From assembly GCA_963693305.1 (NCBI GenBank), contig OY855905.1, positions 25,037,937-25,101,936 on the forward strand: a stretch of 64,000 nt of DNA, read 5' to 3'. The notes beneath the pieces are model-generated. The model was given only the letters and a program-made list of their open reading frames with translations, did not search any database and was not told the origin of the DNA. The position numbers and the translations under genes are program-made. Positions 24,266 through 34,382 of this stretch are shown one piece after another; position 1 is the first letter of the stretch, and each line of letters starts with the position of its first letter. The DNA is from Meandrina meandrites. Lineage: Eukaryota > Cnidaria > Anthozoa > Scleractinia > Meandrinidae.

Positions 24266-27200
24266 TTAGTTTTGATGAGCTCTGATGCACAATTTTCTAA
24301 TGCAATCGATGCATTCCTTCCCAGCCTTCATAAGCCTCTTGAAGTGCATCTTGTCATATTCCAAGTAAAGCTTTCTGCTAATGGCCATGTCCTCTAGCCT
24401 GTCGACAACAAACAGCAGAGTAGATACAAGTCTCCTCAGTTTGTCATGACAACTCTTTGTTTTAGAAACAGCCATCAAGATGGACACACCCTCGATGACA
24501 AAATGAGCTTGGAACTTGAAATCCGCTGAAGCTTTAAGGTACTTAGACACCTTGTGAGATTTGTACAAGCTCAGCAGCAAGCAGGTAGCTGACGAGATGG
24601 AACCTTTCGCATGATGAGGGCTGCTTTCAAAAACTTCATCATGAGATTGCAATGCTCCTTCAAGTTTCTTAACAGCACTGTATTTCTGGTACAAGATGGG
24701 ACCAGCTCTTGCAACACGGTTTACAATGGCAACACGCAGGTGTTTATTGAACCGCATTGATCCGATATGATTCACCAGCTCCACCTCCTCTTCTTGTTTC
24801 ACGCTTTTGCTGCAGTCAGCACCCCAGCGGTGATCAGCCCAGTTGCCAAGGCAAGCCCAGCAAAATTCTCCCTTGCACATGATGCAAGACATATGAGGAC
24901 ATCCCTTGTGCTTTTCAATGGGGTAATGGCAATGAGGGCATTTCTTAACATTAACTGAAGTTATTCCACCAGCTTTGGTTCTTATAAGCTTTTCATAAGT
25001 TTCTGTCTGAGAGCGAAAGAAAGCAGCCTCTTTGCATGATGCTGGCCAGTGAGGTTCCTCCTGGCAAGCGAAGCACCATCTGTGTCCACATTGGCAAGAT
25101 ATAGGTACAGGCTCAACTTCTACCTTTGTCTCTTTTGTGTCTCTGAGTGAGGTTGCCTTGACAACCAGGTTACACTTGTCCCCAGGGCACCACTTCAACT
25201 CAGAATTCACCTCTACGGTTTTCTCTTGTCTCATGGTCAAGAACTTTAGGAATTTGTCTGGTACAAGTCCCATGAAGGTGACATCATCAACTGGAGTATC
25301 ACAGTCATAAGCTGGACACTTTACAGTGACCTTGCCTTGCTGTAACTCAGCAGAGAGGTAAGCCTTCCAACACTCATTGCAGAACCAGTGTGAACACGAC
25401 TTCATAGCAGTGCAGGAAAACTCCACAGGTCTGGTTTCTAAAAGCAAAAGTTATCAGCAGTTAGACTCAGCAAAGAAGTAAAAATTATGTGTTACTTAAT
25501 TATTGAAATATTTTCATACTGTAAAGTTCTGGCCCCAGTTGTTCAAAGGGTGGATAACACTATCCACCAGATAAATCACTATCCAGTGGATAGTGTAGTT
25601 TGTGTTGCCAACACTTATCCCCTGGATAGCAATTTATTCGGTGGATAGCGTTATCCACCCTTTGAACAACTGGGGCCTGAATTAAAAGTAACAACTCCAC
25701 CCCTAGCCCCCACCCCCATCCACAACCAAAAAAAAGATACAGCAGAAAAAATTCCATTCTTATCCCCAGAGAGAGAGTTTCAAATCTAGCAATCTATTCA
25801 ACTGTTTTAAAATCCTTCAGTTATAAAAGGGTTTAAAATGGATGATTGGATTGGCTAGCTGATTTTAAATTTCCTTTGTTAAAATCTACCGAATCAAATC
25901 ATGTGTCCCCAACGCCACCTCTTTTGGTGCCAAAGCCCTACCAGCTACTTGAAAATATACATTTGCATAATATTTTTGATAGTATAAGCAGTCAGATGAT
26001 GACGATGGGATTGTAAACATTAAGATCTTCCTCAAGATTCTGCCAAATCCCTAAAGCAAAGGAAAGGAAAGACTATGAGATGGAAATTTCATTCTTACCA
26101 TCAGAAGTATCATGATAAAATTCACAGCAACAGATTTCACACACAATAGTCTCGGGCAGGGAAGGAACTCTAGATTCTCCATCAGCTTTGACTTCACAGC
26201 ATTGTGTGTTACTGCTCAGACTATCTGGCAAAGCAAGACTTGGTATGGACGCTTTGTACGACCACCGGTTTACGTCGCACAGCAAATCAAATGGCATCAC
26301 TGCTACTCTACAGGGACGGATAACATCAGAGATGTATTGGTTTTGATCATGCATAGTGCTACATGGTGGCTCTTTTTCAACTCTGCTCCCTTGCTCAAAA
26401 ACCCCGAAGAAATTACTCAAGAAATCCTTGCAGTCATGAGACTTTTTAGAAGGCAATGAATCGCTGACAACTGTTACAGCTACTGTCTCAGTCCTGTTTT
26501 CTACATTCGAAGCATCATTGGAGTGACATATGAAGACAAACTTGGTGGACTGATCTGTAGGGCAGTTAATGCTGAATCGCCGCGGCACGCTGTCACTCTC
26601 CTTGTACATACCTCCAAATTGCGCCTGCAATGCACAAGAGTCAAGTTTTTCACTTGCGATGTCTACATCAACAGAAACAGCCTTATGGTGTACTGCATGT
26701 ACATCATCAGCTGTAATAGGAGCATTCACACCAGCAGTTGGAGTGTCGAACATTGTGTTGTCATGGTAACCATGCAGACTGTCAGCAGAGTCAATATGAA
26801 CTGCTGATCCTTTCCCGTGTCGATGGACCAGCTGTGAAGAGGCCGAGTTTACAGGTGTATGTGTTATCTCGTCGTTGGCCTGTATCTTGACGCGTTTCAT
26901 GGTGTTCTTTGGTGCAGGGCTTGCAGCTAGAACTTCACAGATGTAATTTCCGATATCAAAGTTCCCAACAACTACAGAGTTGGGTTCTTCTGACAGTGAA
27001 CTCGAACACTGCTCGAAGTTGTCCACGCTCATAATCGACTCTTTCTCCTCTTTATCAGTAGATTTCGTGTCGTGATCAATCATTCTATTTCGCTGAAATT
27101 CACATGATGCCCTGTCCAACTCGTACTTGCTGAACTCTCCCCACAAGCGTCTTTTGTTCTTTTTGCCTTTCTGTTTGCATCGAGCCTTGTCCTGATCTCT

Positions 27201-27812
27201 GCTTTCCCTCCAATCGTACTGCAGGTAGCTCGGCCAGGACGTGGCAGGTTCTGTGTGATTTATCTCGTAAAAGATTTCGGTTTTATTGGAATCGCTCGAC
27301 CGCAAGTCACCAACGTGTGCGAACTTTCTTCGTTTGGGCTTCCTGACTTCTTCACCGTCCACCACAGCGCAGCAGTCGCCGTGTTTCAGTCGCGGAGAAC
27401 GAAAGTAATAGCAAGAGTTATTCATTGATACCCTTTCCACAAGGACCACTTTATAGTCATTTTCACTGTCATAATCTTTGGGAATTTGCTCTCTCAAAAC
27501 CGTGGACGCGAGCCATCTTTTGCGCTTTCCAAGAGAATACAACACAAGGTCATCTTGGAAACCACGACCGCCGAAATGCCAGTGGCGACTATTGCGGCTT
27601 TCTTTCACCACATCTTCGTCGTTGAGGCCGTCTTTTATTGGAAACTTTTTCAGGTATCTCCTTATGTCTTCATCGGTAAAGTTTGTGTCCGGGTTAGTTA
27701 CGTTTTTGATCAGAAATCCGCGATCTCCCCGGTTAGAAGACCCGGCAGTCGGAGTTTTTCGTAGAGTTCGACCGGTGTGAATGCCGAACTTGCCGCTTTC
27801 CTTCCAAACCAT
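24266..27812 (-). CDS. RING-between-RING (RBR, Ariadne-type) E3 ubiquitin ligase, two exons
   Basis: RBR ligases take ubiquitin from an E2 onto a RING2 cysteine and pass it to the substrate. Exon 1 is 27812-26099, donor GTAAGAATG; exon 2 is 25437-24266; together 2,886 bases, 961 residues. The intron cuts codon 571 inside RING1: exon 1 ends after CEICCCEFYHDTSD and exon 2 continues with SCTAMKSCSHWFCNECW. The IBR domain spans about 655-706 (WCPGDKC to CSHWP-type end), RING2 begins at about 738 (CPHCHYPIEK), and the catalytic cysteine is expected at about 756 in GCPHMSC. The C-terminal 200 residues are helical, like an Ariadne domain. The first 550 residues are basic to mixed, low in known motifs, and I cannot assign them to a family. 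The ATG at 27812 gives MVWKESGKFG. Subfamily is uncertain. A MITE sits in the intron. Confidence 0.9.
25531..25677. mobile_element. MITE family 'CCAGTTGTTCAAAG', copy 3 (best preserved)
   Basis: The 147-base element starts GGCCCCAGTTGTTCAAAGG and ends with its exact complement, CCTTTGAACAACTGGGGCC after CCAC. Subterminal GGATAAATCACTATCC and GGATAGTG words repeat inside. It lies in the intron of the RBR ligase gene. It is the reference copy for the two older copies in PDCD11 sequence. Confidence 0.9.
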
Positions 27813-28194
27813 TTTTAAGACGACTCCTCTCCAGCAAGCTGGAGGCTAGTGGTGTAATAAAATGTTGTCTCCAGGCATTTATATCTTTCCAAAATATCCC
27901 CTATTCAGCATCTTTGGGAGATTTATTTTTGGCAAATTACAAACATTGTACATGTCCAAAAGGTCGAGCCGTTTTGGGAACCCTTACGTCACATTCTAAA
28001 GCGCTCATTGGCCAATCTCGGCCAATCTGCTTACGGATTTTTACCCAGTCCATTTTGCGTGCTTTTCGAAAGACTGTACTGGAAAAAGAATGTTCCACAT
28101 TTGCGGACTTAAAGGCCTTGAAAAATCTTTGGTTTAAAATTTGAAATCTGCGGCAACAAACTTTATTCCGCCACAAACAGCCTTGGGTGAGAAT

Positions 28195-28350
28195 TTGATG
28201 TGGTGAGAGCGCTTGCCTCCCACTAATGTGGCCTAGGTTGAGTTTGTTGTTGGTTCTCGTCCTTGCTGCGAGGGTTTTTCTCCAGTTTTCCTCCCTCCAC
28301 AAAAACCAACACTTCCAAATTCCAATTCGATCGGGAATACACGGCCCCAC
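28195..28350 (+). repeat. SINE copy with deleted box B
   Basis: This matches the SINE at 61745-61945 (GTTGAGTTTGTTGTTGG, CTCGTCCTTGCT, GAGGGTTTTTCTCC, AACACTTCCAAATTCCAA). The segment holding the box B promoter is missing, so this copy should be dead. It lies 147 bases left of the Polinton, in the 27813-28496 interval, which otherwise shows only the likely upstream region of the RBR ligase gene. Confidence 0.8.
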
Positions 28351-28496
28351 AAGCTTCCATCTTTAAATTTATTTTCTTTTATTTGTTTAGGGGGATTTAA
28401 CCGATTTGTTTTCCTCGCGCCTGTACCCACTAACTAGGGGACCTGTTCTCAGGCTACCCGCAGGTTAAAGATATATAAGTTGGTTTTGGCCACTGG

Positions 28497-28502
28497 TTGG
28501 CA
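28497..28502. repeat. Target-site duplication, left (TTGGCA)
   Basis: TTGGCA directly precedes the left terminal repeat, and the same six bases occur at 45370-45375 after the right one. One T is shared between the duplication and the terminal repeat at the right end, so the true duplication is 5 or 6 bp. Six is the usual length for Polintons. Confidence 0.85.
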
Positions 28503-28782
28503 AGTAGTAATATCGGAGTCTGACTAAAACCACCTCGGGCGCACCCACATAATTTTACCTCTTTCCGTGTGTACTACTAAGGGACTTTATCAAACCACGC
28601 TCACAAAAGCTCGCGTGCCTTGATAAAGTCCCTTAGTAGTACACACGGAAAGAGGTAAATTATGTGGGAGCTGCTCGGTAGTTTTAGTCAGACTCCGATA
28701 TTACTACTTGGAAGAAAAGAACAAAACCGAATAAACAAACGAGCCGCGGAACGTCTATTTAGAGGAACACAACAGTGAAGTA
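28503..28782. repeat. Polinton left terminal inverted repeat (280 bp) with internal hairpin
   Basis: The repeat starts AGTAGTAATATCGG and matches the complement of 45091-45370 up to GTGAAGTA. Its outer 206 bases (28503-28708) are themselves an imperfect palindrome: the arm from 28503 returns in reverse complement ending at 28708. A 26-base loop (28594-28619) holds the small inverted pair CACGC/GCGTG. The arms differ by small bulges near 28531-28545. Confidence 0.95.
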
Positions 28783-28826
28783 CAAACATTCTAAATAATA
28801 AAAATTAAAAAAATATTTTTTCTACC

Positions 28827-28834
28827 TTATATAC
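28827..28834 (+). promoter_or_regulatory. TTATATAC box directly before polB
   Basis: TATATA at 28828-28833 ends two bases before the polymerase ATG at 28836. Similar boxes lie within about 2-12 bases of most start codons in this element, so a common core promoter with very short leaders is inferred. Confidence 0.5.
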
Positions 28835-28835
28835 G

Positions 28836-31800
28836 ATGGACGAAATTGACCTCAAATCTTTGGAAGAAGAACTTGCAAATCTTGATCCCGAAGATTTGCG
28901 ATATTTATCAAAATTAATTGCAGAAGACACACCTACAATTCAAAGGGTAATAAACACTTTGCTGGATGAACCAATCCCTGAAGCCACAAAGAAAAAATTA
29001 AAAGCCCCATTAAAACCATTAAAACCAATACCGAAACCACCACCCAGAAACAGAAAAAGAAACAGAAAAGAAACCATTTTGAAAATATTCGACCCCATCC
29101 CGCCGAACAAGGTGAAAACCGTGACAGATTATCAGAATGAGGTTCTGGACCTGTACCATGACACGGAATATGAGGGTGTGGTAGAGGAGAGCGGGAGACG
29201 TTACAAGAGGTGGCGTTTTGTAGTGGGTCTAAACAAAGACCTCACACCCAGGTTCATCGAAAAGATAAGGGAGAACGTGGGAACATCGTTTTACATGAGG
29301 CACGCCTATTCGTATATTTTAGAAAACATTGAAGATGGGACTAGGCTTATTTATTACCAAAATAAGGGCTCCCCATGGATGAAAACGTACGCAGACGCAG
29401 AAGAATGGATCAAGGCAAAGGAGGCGGTACGTTTGGACCCGGATAACACTGAAAGACCAGATACAAAGTGGATCTTTGAGTCACATTTCAATGTTGATGT
29501 AAAGGTTGTGCTAGACCGCCAGCCATTGATGGGAACAGGACCCTTACCAGACTGGCTGCGTAAACAAGCAAACACGGGGAGAAAACAAGCAATGGTGGCG
29601 CTGGACACCTATAGGGATAACCTGTGTTTATGGCGCTGTATCGCTGTGCACAAAGGAGCCAGACCAGATCGAAGTACAGAAGCAGCCCGAGATCTGGCCA
29701 AGAGTTTCTACAAACTTGAAAAGATGCCAAATAGTTGGGTTGGGAAAACCTCATTGGATGAACTAGAAAAGGTAGAAATGCACCTGAACAAGGGCAAACC
29801 TTTCTCAGATTGGCTTGGGATAAGAGTTTATATGCCAGAGTGCATAGAAGATGAATTTGACATGGAAGCGCCAATCGAGGTGGTATGGCATCTCACAAGA
29901 AACCCAGCGCCGCAGTTTAAAAATATTATGACAATCGGTGTTTTTAATGAGCACGCATTCTTGATAAAAGACATAACAAAGTTAGCGAAAAATTACGAAT
30001 GCAACCACTGTCACGCAAGATTCACAAAGGCTTGCAACCTCCAACGTCACGTGGAAAGATGCGCCCAAGGTAAAACAGTAACACACTGCCCCGGAGAGAA
30101 GGTCGAAGCGCCACAAACAGCATATCAGAAAGCGTTTTATCCGAAGCAAAAGGCCTCAAAAGAATCAATCCAATGGTTGGAGTACGTGGCAAAACGCTGG
30201 AAAATCACCATTCACCACGCTGAATCAGGTCACGGAGGCGAAAGGTGGATAGAGAAAAGTCCAGTAGACGGGTACAACCACGAAAGAAAGCTGGTGCTGC
30301 AGTATCACGGCTGTAGCTGGCACGGATGTCCGAGATGTTACCCAAATCGAGGGCAAATATTATCACACGGGACAAAGACGGCAGAAGATCTGTACCAAGC
30401 AACAAAGAAGAGAACAGCCCACCTAAGAAAGGCCGGATACAAAGTAATCGAGTGTTGGTCATGTCAGTGGCTCGTCCCAGGAGGTGCAGACAAATATGGT
30501 GAAGAACCATCAAAACCCCAAACAAAAAGCTATCCACACGCTATTCTGTATGACTTTGAGGCGTACGGAGACAAAAACCATCGAAAGGAACCAACAGGAA
30601 ATCTCACGATTGAGAACAAACACATACCAATCTCAGTAAGCGTGGGCGATACATTGGAAAGAGAGCCAACCCACATCTGTGAAAAAAACCCCAAAGTGTT
30701 GGTTCAAAAGTTCATGAAAGAACTGAAAAGACGAGAGAAAAACATCAGAGCAAAAGTGCGCGCAGAATTCATGCCGGCAGACATCGAGCTGATACCAAAA
30801 GATCAAAGGAAAAAAATAGAAGAATGGTGCGACCAGGTGCCAACACTCGGTTTCAACTCAGGAAGTTATGATTTGAACCTGATAAAGAATTACTTCGCGG
30901 AACAGCTCGCAGGTACAACCAACAAAGTGAGAGTGGCAAAGAATGGGAGTAAAATCATGTTCTTACTCACGGACAGATTGCGTTTCCTGGACATAATCAA
31001 CTACTTGGGCCCAGGAATCAGCTACGCGAAATGGGTGGAAGCGTACGACTGCAAGGCAACAAAATCCTGGCTCCCATACGAGTGGTTTAACAGCGCAGAA
31101 AAGCTGGATTACCCAGGATTGCCAGATTACCTGCACTGGTATTCGAAGCTTAAGAATGAGTACGTTCTAACACGGAAAGAATGGGAGGAATGTCAGAGAC
31201 TGTTCAAAGAAAAGGGGATGAAAACCTTTAAAGACTGGCTGAAATATTACAATAATCTGGATGTGGCACCCGGGCTTGAAGCGCTCCAAAAAATGAAAAA
31301 CTTTTACATAGAGAAGGGGATAGACATAATGAAAGACGCAGTCAGCATACCGGGGGTGAGTTTGCATTACTTGCTAAAAGGTGCAATAGAACGCAAAGCG
31401 GAACTATATGCCCCAAGTAAAGAAGCATATGAGATGTTAAAAGGGGCGGTAGTCGGAGGGCCAAGTTTGGTCTTCACAAGATATCATGAAGCAGGTAAAA
31501 CGCGGATAAGATCGCATCAATACACTGTCCCAAGGGACGGAGAAGTTTTAACAGGAGCCCACGCGAAACTTTGTCAAAACATCCTCGGATATGACGCGAA
31601 CGCGCTGTACCTCTCAACAATGCTGAGAGAAATGCCATGCGGAAAAGAAAGGGTTGTGCACTACACAGACGAGTACCAAGTAGATGCTGCCCCAATATTA
31701 ACGCACAGATTAAAAGAAAAAAGCTGGTTCGGGTACGCAGAAGTGGACATAGAAATCCCAAACCACTTGCACCAAAAGTTTGAAGAAATGTGTCCGTTCT

Positions 31801-32852
31801 TCCACAAAAAACCGGTACCGACCAAAGCTGTCCCAAAGCATATGAAAGAATACTTGAGAGCAACAGGAAGAAAACTAGTGGAGAAAAACAAGAAACTAAT
31901 GGGAACGCTGTCAGCACAGAGGATACTTTTATATGAGCCGCTGCTGCAATGGTACATAAACCACGGGGCAAAGATAACTAGAGTCTACCGGACGATCGAC
32001 TACGAGCCGAAAGTAATATTCGAATGGTTCGTGAAAGAAGTCACAGAAAACCGCCGTACAGGGGATGTGGACAAAAGCAAAGCACTATTGGCTGATATAT
32101 TCAAACTTCTGGGAAACAGTGGATATGGGAAGCTGATAGAAGCGTTAGAGCGGCAAACAAACGTAATTTACACCAAAGATGAAAAGGTGGTGGACAGAGC
32201 ATTGAGAAGCGCATACTTTTCAGACTTGGATGAGATTGGAGAAGCATATGAGTTAGAAAGTAGAAAAGCACGGATAACAATCAGACGCCCATTTCAGGTA
32301 GGAATAGCGGTGTATCAGCTAGCTAAGTTGAGGATGCTTGAATTTTACTACGACTTCTTGGATAGGTATCTTGACAGGAAAGATTTCGAGCTGATCCAGA
32401 TGGATACAGACAGCAACTACCTCGCAATCTCAGGAAAGAGTCTGGAAGACATTGTGAAACCAGATATGAGAGAAGAATTCGAGAAAGAAAAAAAGAACTG
32501 GCTGGCATGGGACAAATGGAGCGGAAGAACGCCGGGACTGTTCAAAAAAGAATTCGAAGGGGAGCGGATGATCGCGCTGTGCTCCAAATGTTATTATACA
32601 GAAGATGGGGAAGCAAAAAAGAAGAAACTGAGCTCAAAGGGGATGTCAAAGAGGCAAAACGAGATCAACTGGCACCGTTTCAAGGCAGCGCTAGATGGAA
32701 ACAAAGACATGGCAACAAACCGCGGATTCCGGATGCGGGACGGGAATATAGTAACTTACGAACAGGAGAAGCTGGGGTTGAGTGCATACTATGACAAACG
32801 ATGGGTACTGTCTGACGGCATACACACCGAACCAATCGAATATCATATTTAG
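28836..32852 (+). CDS. Protein-primed family B DNA polymerase (Polinton pPolB)
   Basis: This enzyme would replicate the linear element by protein priming. The 1,338 residues include a conserved Polinton N-terminal segment around 262 (NLCLWRCIAVH), a C2H2 finger at about 388-410 (CNHCHARF to HVERC), and an endonuclease-like segment at about 477-502 (VDGY, then QYHGCSWHGCPRC). Exonuclease motifs are at about 571 (YDFEAYGD), 671 (GFNSGSYDLN) and 805 (YNNLDV). Polymerase motif A is at about 918 (YDANALYL), motif B at 1091 (GNSGYGK), motif C at 1190 (DTDSN), and a KxY-like region at 1250-1268. All catalytic acids are present. The start lies 53 bases inside the terminal repeat. The 3' end overlaps the converging integrase gene by four bases. 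The frame has no break. Confidence 0.97.
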   Translation: MDEIDLKSLEEELANLDPEDLRYLSKLIAEDTPTIQRVINTLLDEPIPEATKKKLKAPLKPLKPIPKPPPRNRKRNRKETILKIFDPIPPNKVKTVTDYQNEVLDLYHDTEYEGVVEESGRRYKRWRFVVGLNKDLTPRFIEKIRENVGTSFYMRHAYSYILENIEDGTRLIYYQNKGSPWMKTYADAEEWIKAKEAVRLDPDNTERPDTKWIFESHFNVDVKVVLDRQPLMGTGPLPDWLRKQANTGRKQAMVALDTYRDNLCLWRCIAVHKGARPDRSTEAARDLAKSFYKLEKMPNSWVGKTSLDELEKVEMHLNKGKPFSDWLGIRVYMPECIEDEFDMEAPIEVVWHLTRNPAPQFKNIMTIGVFNEHAFLIKDITKLAKNYECNHCHARFTKACNLQRHVERCAQGKTVTHCPGEKVEAPQTAYQKAFYPKQKASKESIQWLEYVAKRWKITIHHAESGHGGERWIEKSPVDGYNHERKLVLQYHGCSWHGCPRCYPNRGQILSHGTKTAEDLYQATKKRTAHLRKAGYKVIECWSCQWLVPGGADKYGEEPSKPQTKSYPHAILYDFEAYGDKNHRKEPTGNLTIENKHIPISVSVGDTLEREPTHICEKNPKVLVQKFMKELKRREKNIRAKVRAEFMPADIELIPKDQRKKIEEWCDQVPTLGFNSGSYDLNLIKNYFAEQLAGTTNKVRVAKNGSKIMFLLTDRLRFLDIINYLGPGISYAKWVEAYDCKATKSWLPYEWFNSAEKLDYPGLPDYLHWYSKLKNEYVLTRKEWEECQRLFKEKGMKTFKDWLKYYNNLDVAPGLEALQKMKNFYIEKGIDIMKDAVSIPGVSLHYLLKGAIERKAELYAPSKEAYEMLKGAVVGGPSLVFTRYHEAGKTRIRSHQYTVPRDGEVLTGAHAKLCQNILGYDANALYLSTMLREMPCGKERVVHYTDEYQVDAAPILTHRLKEKSWFGYAEVDIEIPNHLHQKFEEMCPFFHKKPVPTKAVPKHMKEYLRATGRKLVEKNKKLMGTLSAQRILLYEPLLQWYINHGAKITRVYRTIDYEPKVIFEWFVKEVTENRRTGDVDKSKALLADIFKLLGNSGYGKLIEALERQTNVIYTKDEKVVDRALRSAYFSDLDEIGEAYELESRKARITIRRPFQVGIAVYQLAKLRMLEFYYDFLDRYLDRKDFELIQMDTDSNYLAISGKSLEDIVKPDMREEFEKEKKNWLAWDKWSGRTPGLFKKEFEGERMIALCSKCYYTEDGEAKKKKLSSKGMSKRQNEINWHRFKAALDGNKDMATNRGFRMRDGNIVTYEQEKLGLSAYYDKRWVLSDGIHTEPIEYHI

Positions 32853-33847
32853 TTCACAGCCGGGGGTAATTGTGTGTTTGGAGGTACAACAAGCAGTTCT
32901 TCACGTACAAAACCACGCTTAGGTCCGTCGCGCAAAAAGTAGAGAACAGGTTGATTCGGTTTGGTAAAAGAACGTTCAAGGTTAAAGACATCTAAAGACC
33001 AGATTGGATCAGTGGCTCTTTTTGTCCCACCTTCAAGCTCACCAGGTTCGTACAAATACCGAAGCATAACGTTGGATGGGAGCTTTTTTTCATTCAAACC
33101 AACAGGTCTCAAATATTTAGTTGACGGTTCTGCATAAACATTTTTTTTCTTGATTGCAGCAGCAGGTTTCATACCAATCAATCGAGTGACTTGGTTGTTC
33201 AGAGCAGAAACAACTTTGGGGAGCCTTTTTACCCACACAGTAGACCGCAGACCCTCAGGTGAACGCATTTCAACCGCGTACTGGTGGCCAAACAAACGCT
33301 CAGCCAAGGTACGATTGAAACGTTCAACAATAGCTTGGTCTCTATGAATTTCAGGGTGACCACGTCTGATAGAAGTTTTGTGATTTTCCATTTCTTTTGT
33401 AACAGCGCCCATAAATTCACGCCCAGGATCAACCTGCAACAGTTGAGGCCATTTCAAAGGTCCACGTGTATAAATTGTCTTAAAAGCTTTGGCAACCTCA
33501 TCAGAGTTTTTAGAAGTTAAAGGCTGAGCTTCTTTGAATCTGCTGGCAACATCAACAACAGTAAGCGCGTATTTGTAAGTTTTAGCAACTGAGTTGCTAT
33601 CCACTGTGTCATGTGGCAGAAAAAGAAGATCTGCCTGATGCACTTTGTTGGGTGTAGGCACGTCGAATTTTAGACGAGGAATGTAGCGCGGTGCGGGGAG
33701 GTAAATCTGCCAGAGCGCTTGTTTGAACAACCATTCTTTGGCAATAACTTCAGGAACCTTTGCAGCAACCGCTAATTTTTTAATGGCAGAGATACCTTTC
33801 CAGTAACCCTGCGGGCTGTAATAATGCCGCTCTAATTTTTTATCCAT
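32849..33847 (-). CDS. Retrovirus-type integrase (rve, DDE)
   Basis: This 332-residue protein should insert the element into host DNA with the short duplication seen at the borders. The catalytic triad is visible as D in QADLLFLP, D in VDPGREF and E in QAIVERFNRT; the last two are spaced as in D-D-35-E integrases. The C-terminal third (SLDVFNLERSF) resembles the tail of other Polinton integrases. The ATG at 33847 is followed by MDKKLERHYY. It converges on polB with a four-base overlap and diverges from the gene at 33876. The repeated motif GAGTTGCTATCC lies inside this gene at 33584-33602. Confidence 0.95.
   Translation of the reverse strand: MDKKLERHYYSPQGYWKGISAIKKLAVAAKVPEVIAKEWLFKQALWQIYLPAPRYIPRLKFDVPTPNKVHQADLLFLPHDTVDSNSVAKTYKYALTVVDVASRFKEAQPLTSKNSDEVAKAFKTIYTRGPLKWPQLLQVDPGREFMGAVTKEMENHKTSIRRGHPEIHRDQAIVERFNRTLAERLFGHQYAVEMRSPEGLRSTVWVKRLPKVVSALNNQVTRLIGMKPAAAIKKKNVYAEPSTKYLRPVGLNEKKLPSNVMLRYLYEPGELEGGTKRATDPIWSLDVFNLERSFTKPNQPVLYFLRDGPKRGFVREELLVVPPNTQLPPAVN
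33584..33602 (+). repeat. Polinton repeated motif, site 1 (in integrase gene)
   Basis: AGCAACTGAGTTGCTATCC on the plus strand. The first 15 bases are a palindrome around one central base. Related sites are at 34162, 39073 and 41028. Confidence 0.75.
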
Positions 33848-33868
33848 TTAAATAATTATGCGCGGTCA

Positions 33869-33874
33869 TATATA
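33869..33874 (+). promoter_or_regulatory. TATATA box deciding the start of the 33876 gene
   Basis: TATATA ends one base before the ATG at 33876, as in polB. The in-frame upstream ATG at 33858 lies before this box, so 33876 is the preferred start. Confidence 0.45.
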
Positions 33875-33875
33875 C

Positions 33876-34382
33876 ATGGATACAAAACTTCGCGTACCTA
33901 ACCCCCACAGGCAACAACTGGAAAAAATGTTGTTGGAAGAGCAGGAAGCGTTAATAAAAGAAATCAAACCGGAAATCGAGCTTGACTTTTACTCATGGGA
34001 ACCCCCACTGCCGGATGAGCCCCATGAAGAGATGAGACACCACCTCAAATTATGGTATTTACTTGCGGTACTAAAAAAAGTCGGCATTTCTGTAGATCAG
34101 GTCGGTGACAATATGGGGTTGACTTTTTTGGGCAATGTCATTCACCAATTCAAGCGGAATCAGCAACTGAGTTGCTACCCCGGGTCGTGTAACTACGTTT
34201 GTTTTTTATACAACTATTTTCAAAAGGTCTCATCAATCGATTGGCCGGCGAAAAATGCAATACTGGGAAAGCTCACGAAAAGATTGCCGAAGATGGTACA
34301 AACCAGAAATAAAGCCGAAAAAAGTTTCAACGAATGGTGGTTAGAGGCAAACACCCCACGATTAAACAGAAGTTGTCTTTGA
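33876..34382 (+). CDS. Unknown Polinton protein, 168 residues
   Basis: I do not recognise this gene. The protein is acidic near its N terminus (EEQEALIKEIKPEIELDF), has a hydrophobic helix around LKLWYLLAVLKKVG, and a cysteine-containing middle (SCYPGSCNYVC), ending basic. An upstream in-frame ATG at 33858 would add six residues, but the TATATA box between the two ATGs favours 33876. Its 3' end overlaps the converging gene 34362-34880 by 21 bases. It carries one copy of the repeated motif at 34162-34184. The compact overlaps on both sides support it as a real gene. Confidence 0.75.
   Translation: MDTKLRVPNPHRQQLEKMLLEEQEALIKEIKPEIELDFYSWEPPLPDEPHEEMRHHLKLWYLLAVLKKVGISVDQVGDNMGLTFLGNVIHQFKRNQQLSCYPGSCNYVCFLYNYFQKVSSIDWPAKNAILGKLTKRLPKMVQTRNKAEKSFNEWWLEANTPRLNRSCL
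34162..34184 (+). repeat. Polinton repeated motif, site 2
   Basis: AGCAACTGAGTTGCTACCCC followed by GGG, identical to site 1 over its first 16 bases (then C for T). Here the plus strand is the coding strand, the reverse of the other three sites. Confidence 0.75.

Noticed and set aside
29354..31971. Minus-strand open frames within polB
   Set aside because: They are shadows of the polymerase gene, whose own frame has all catalytic motifs.
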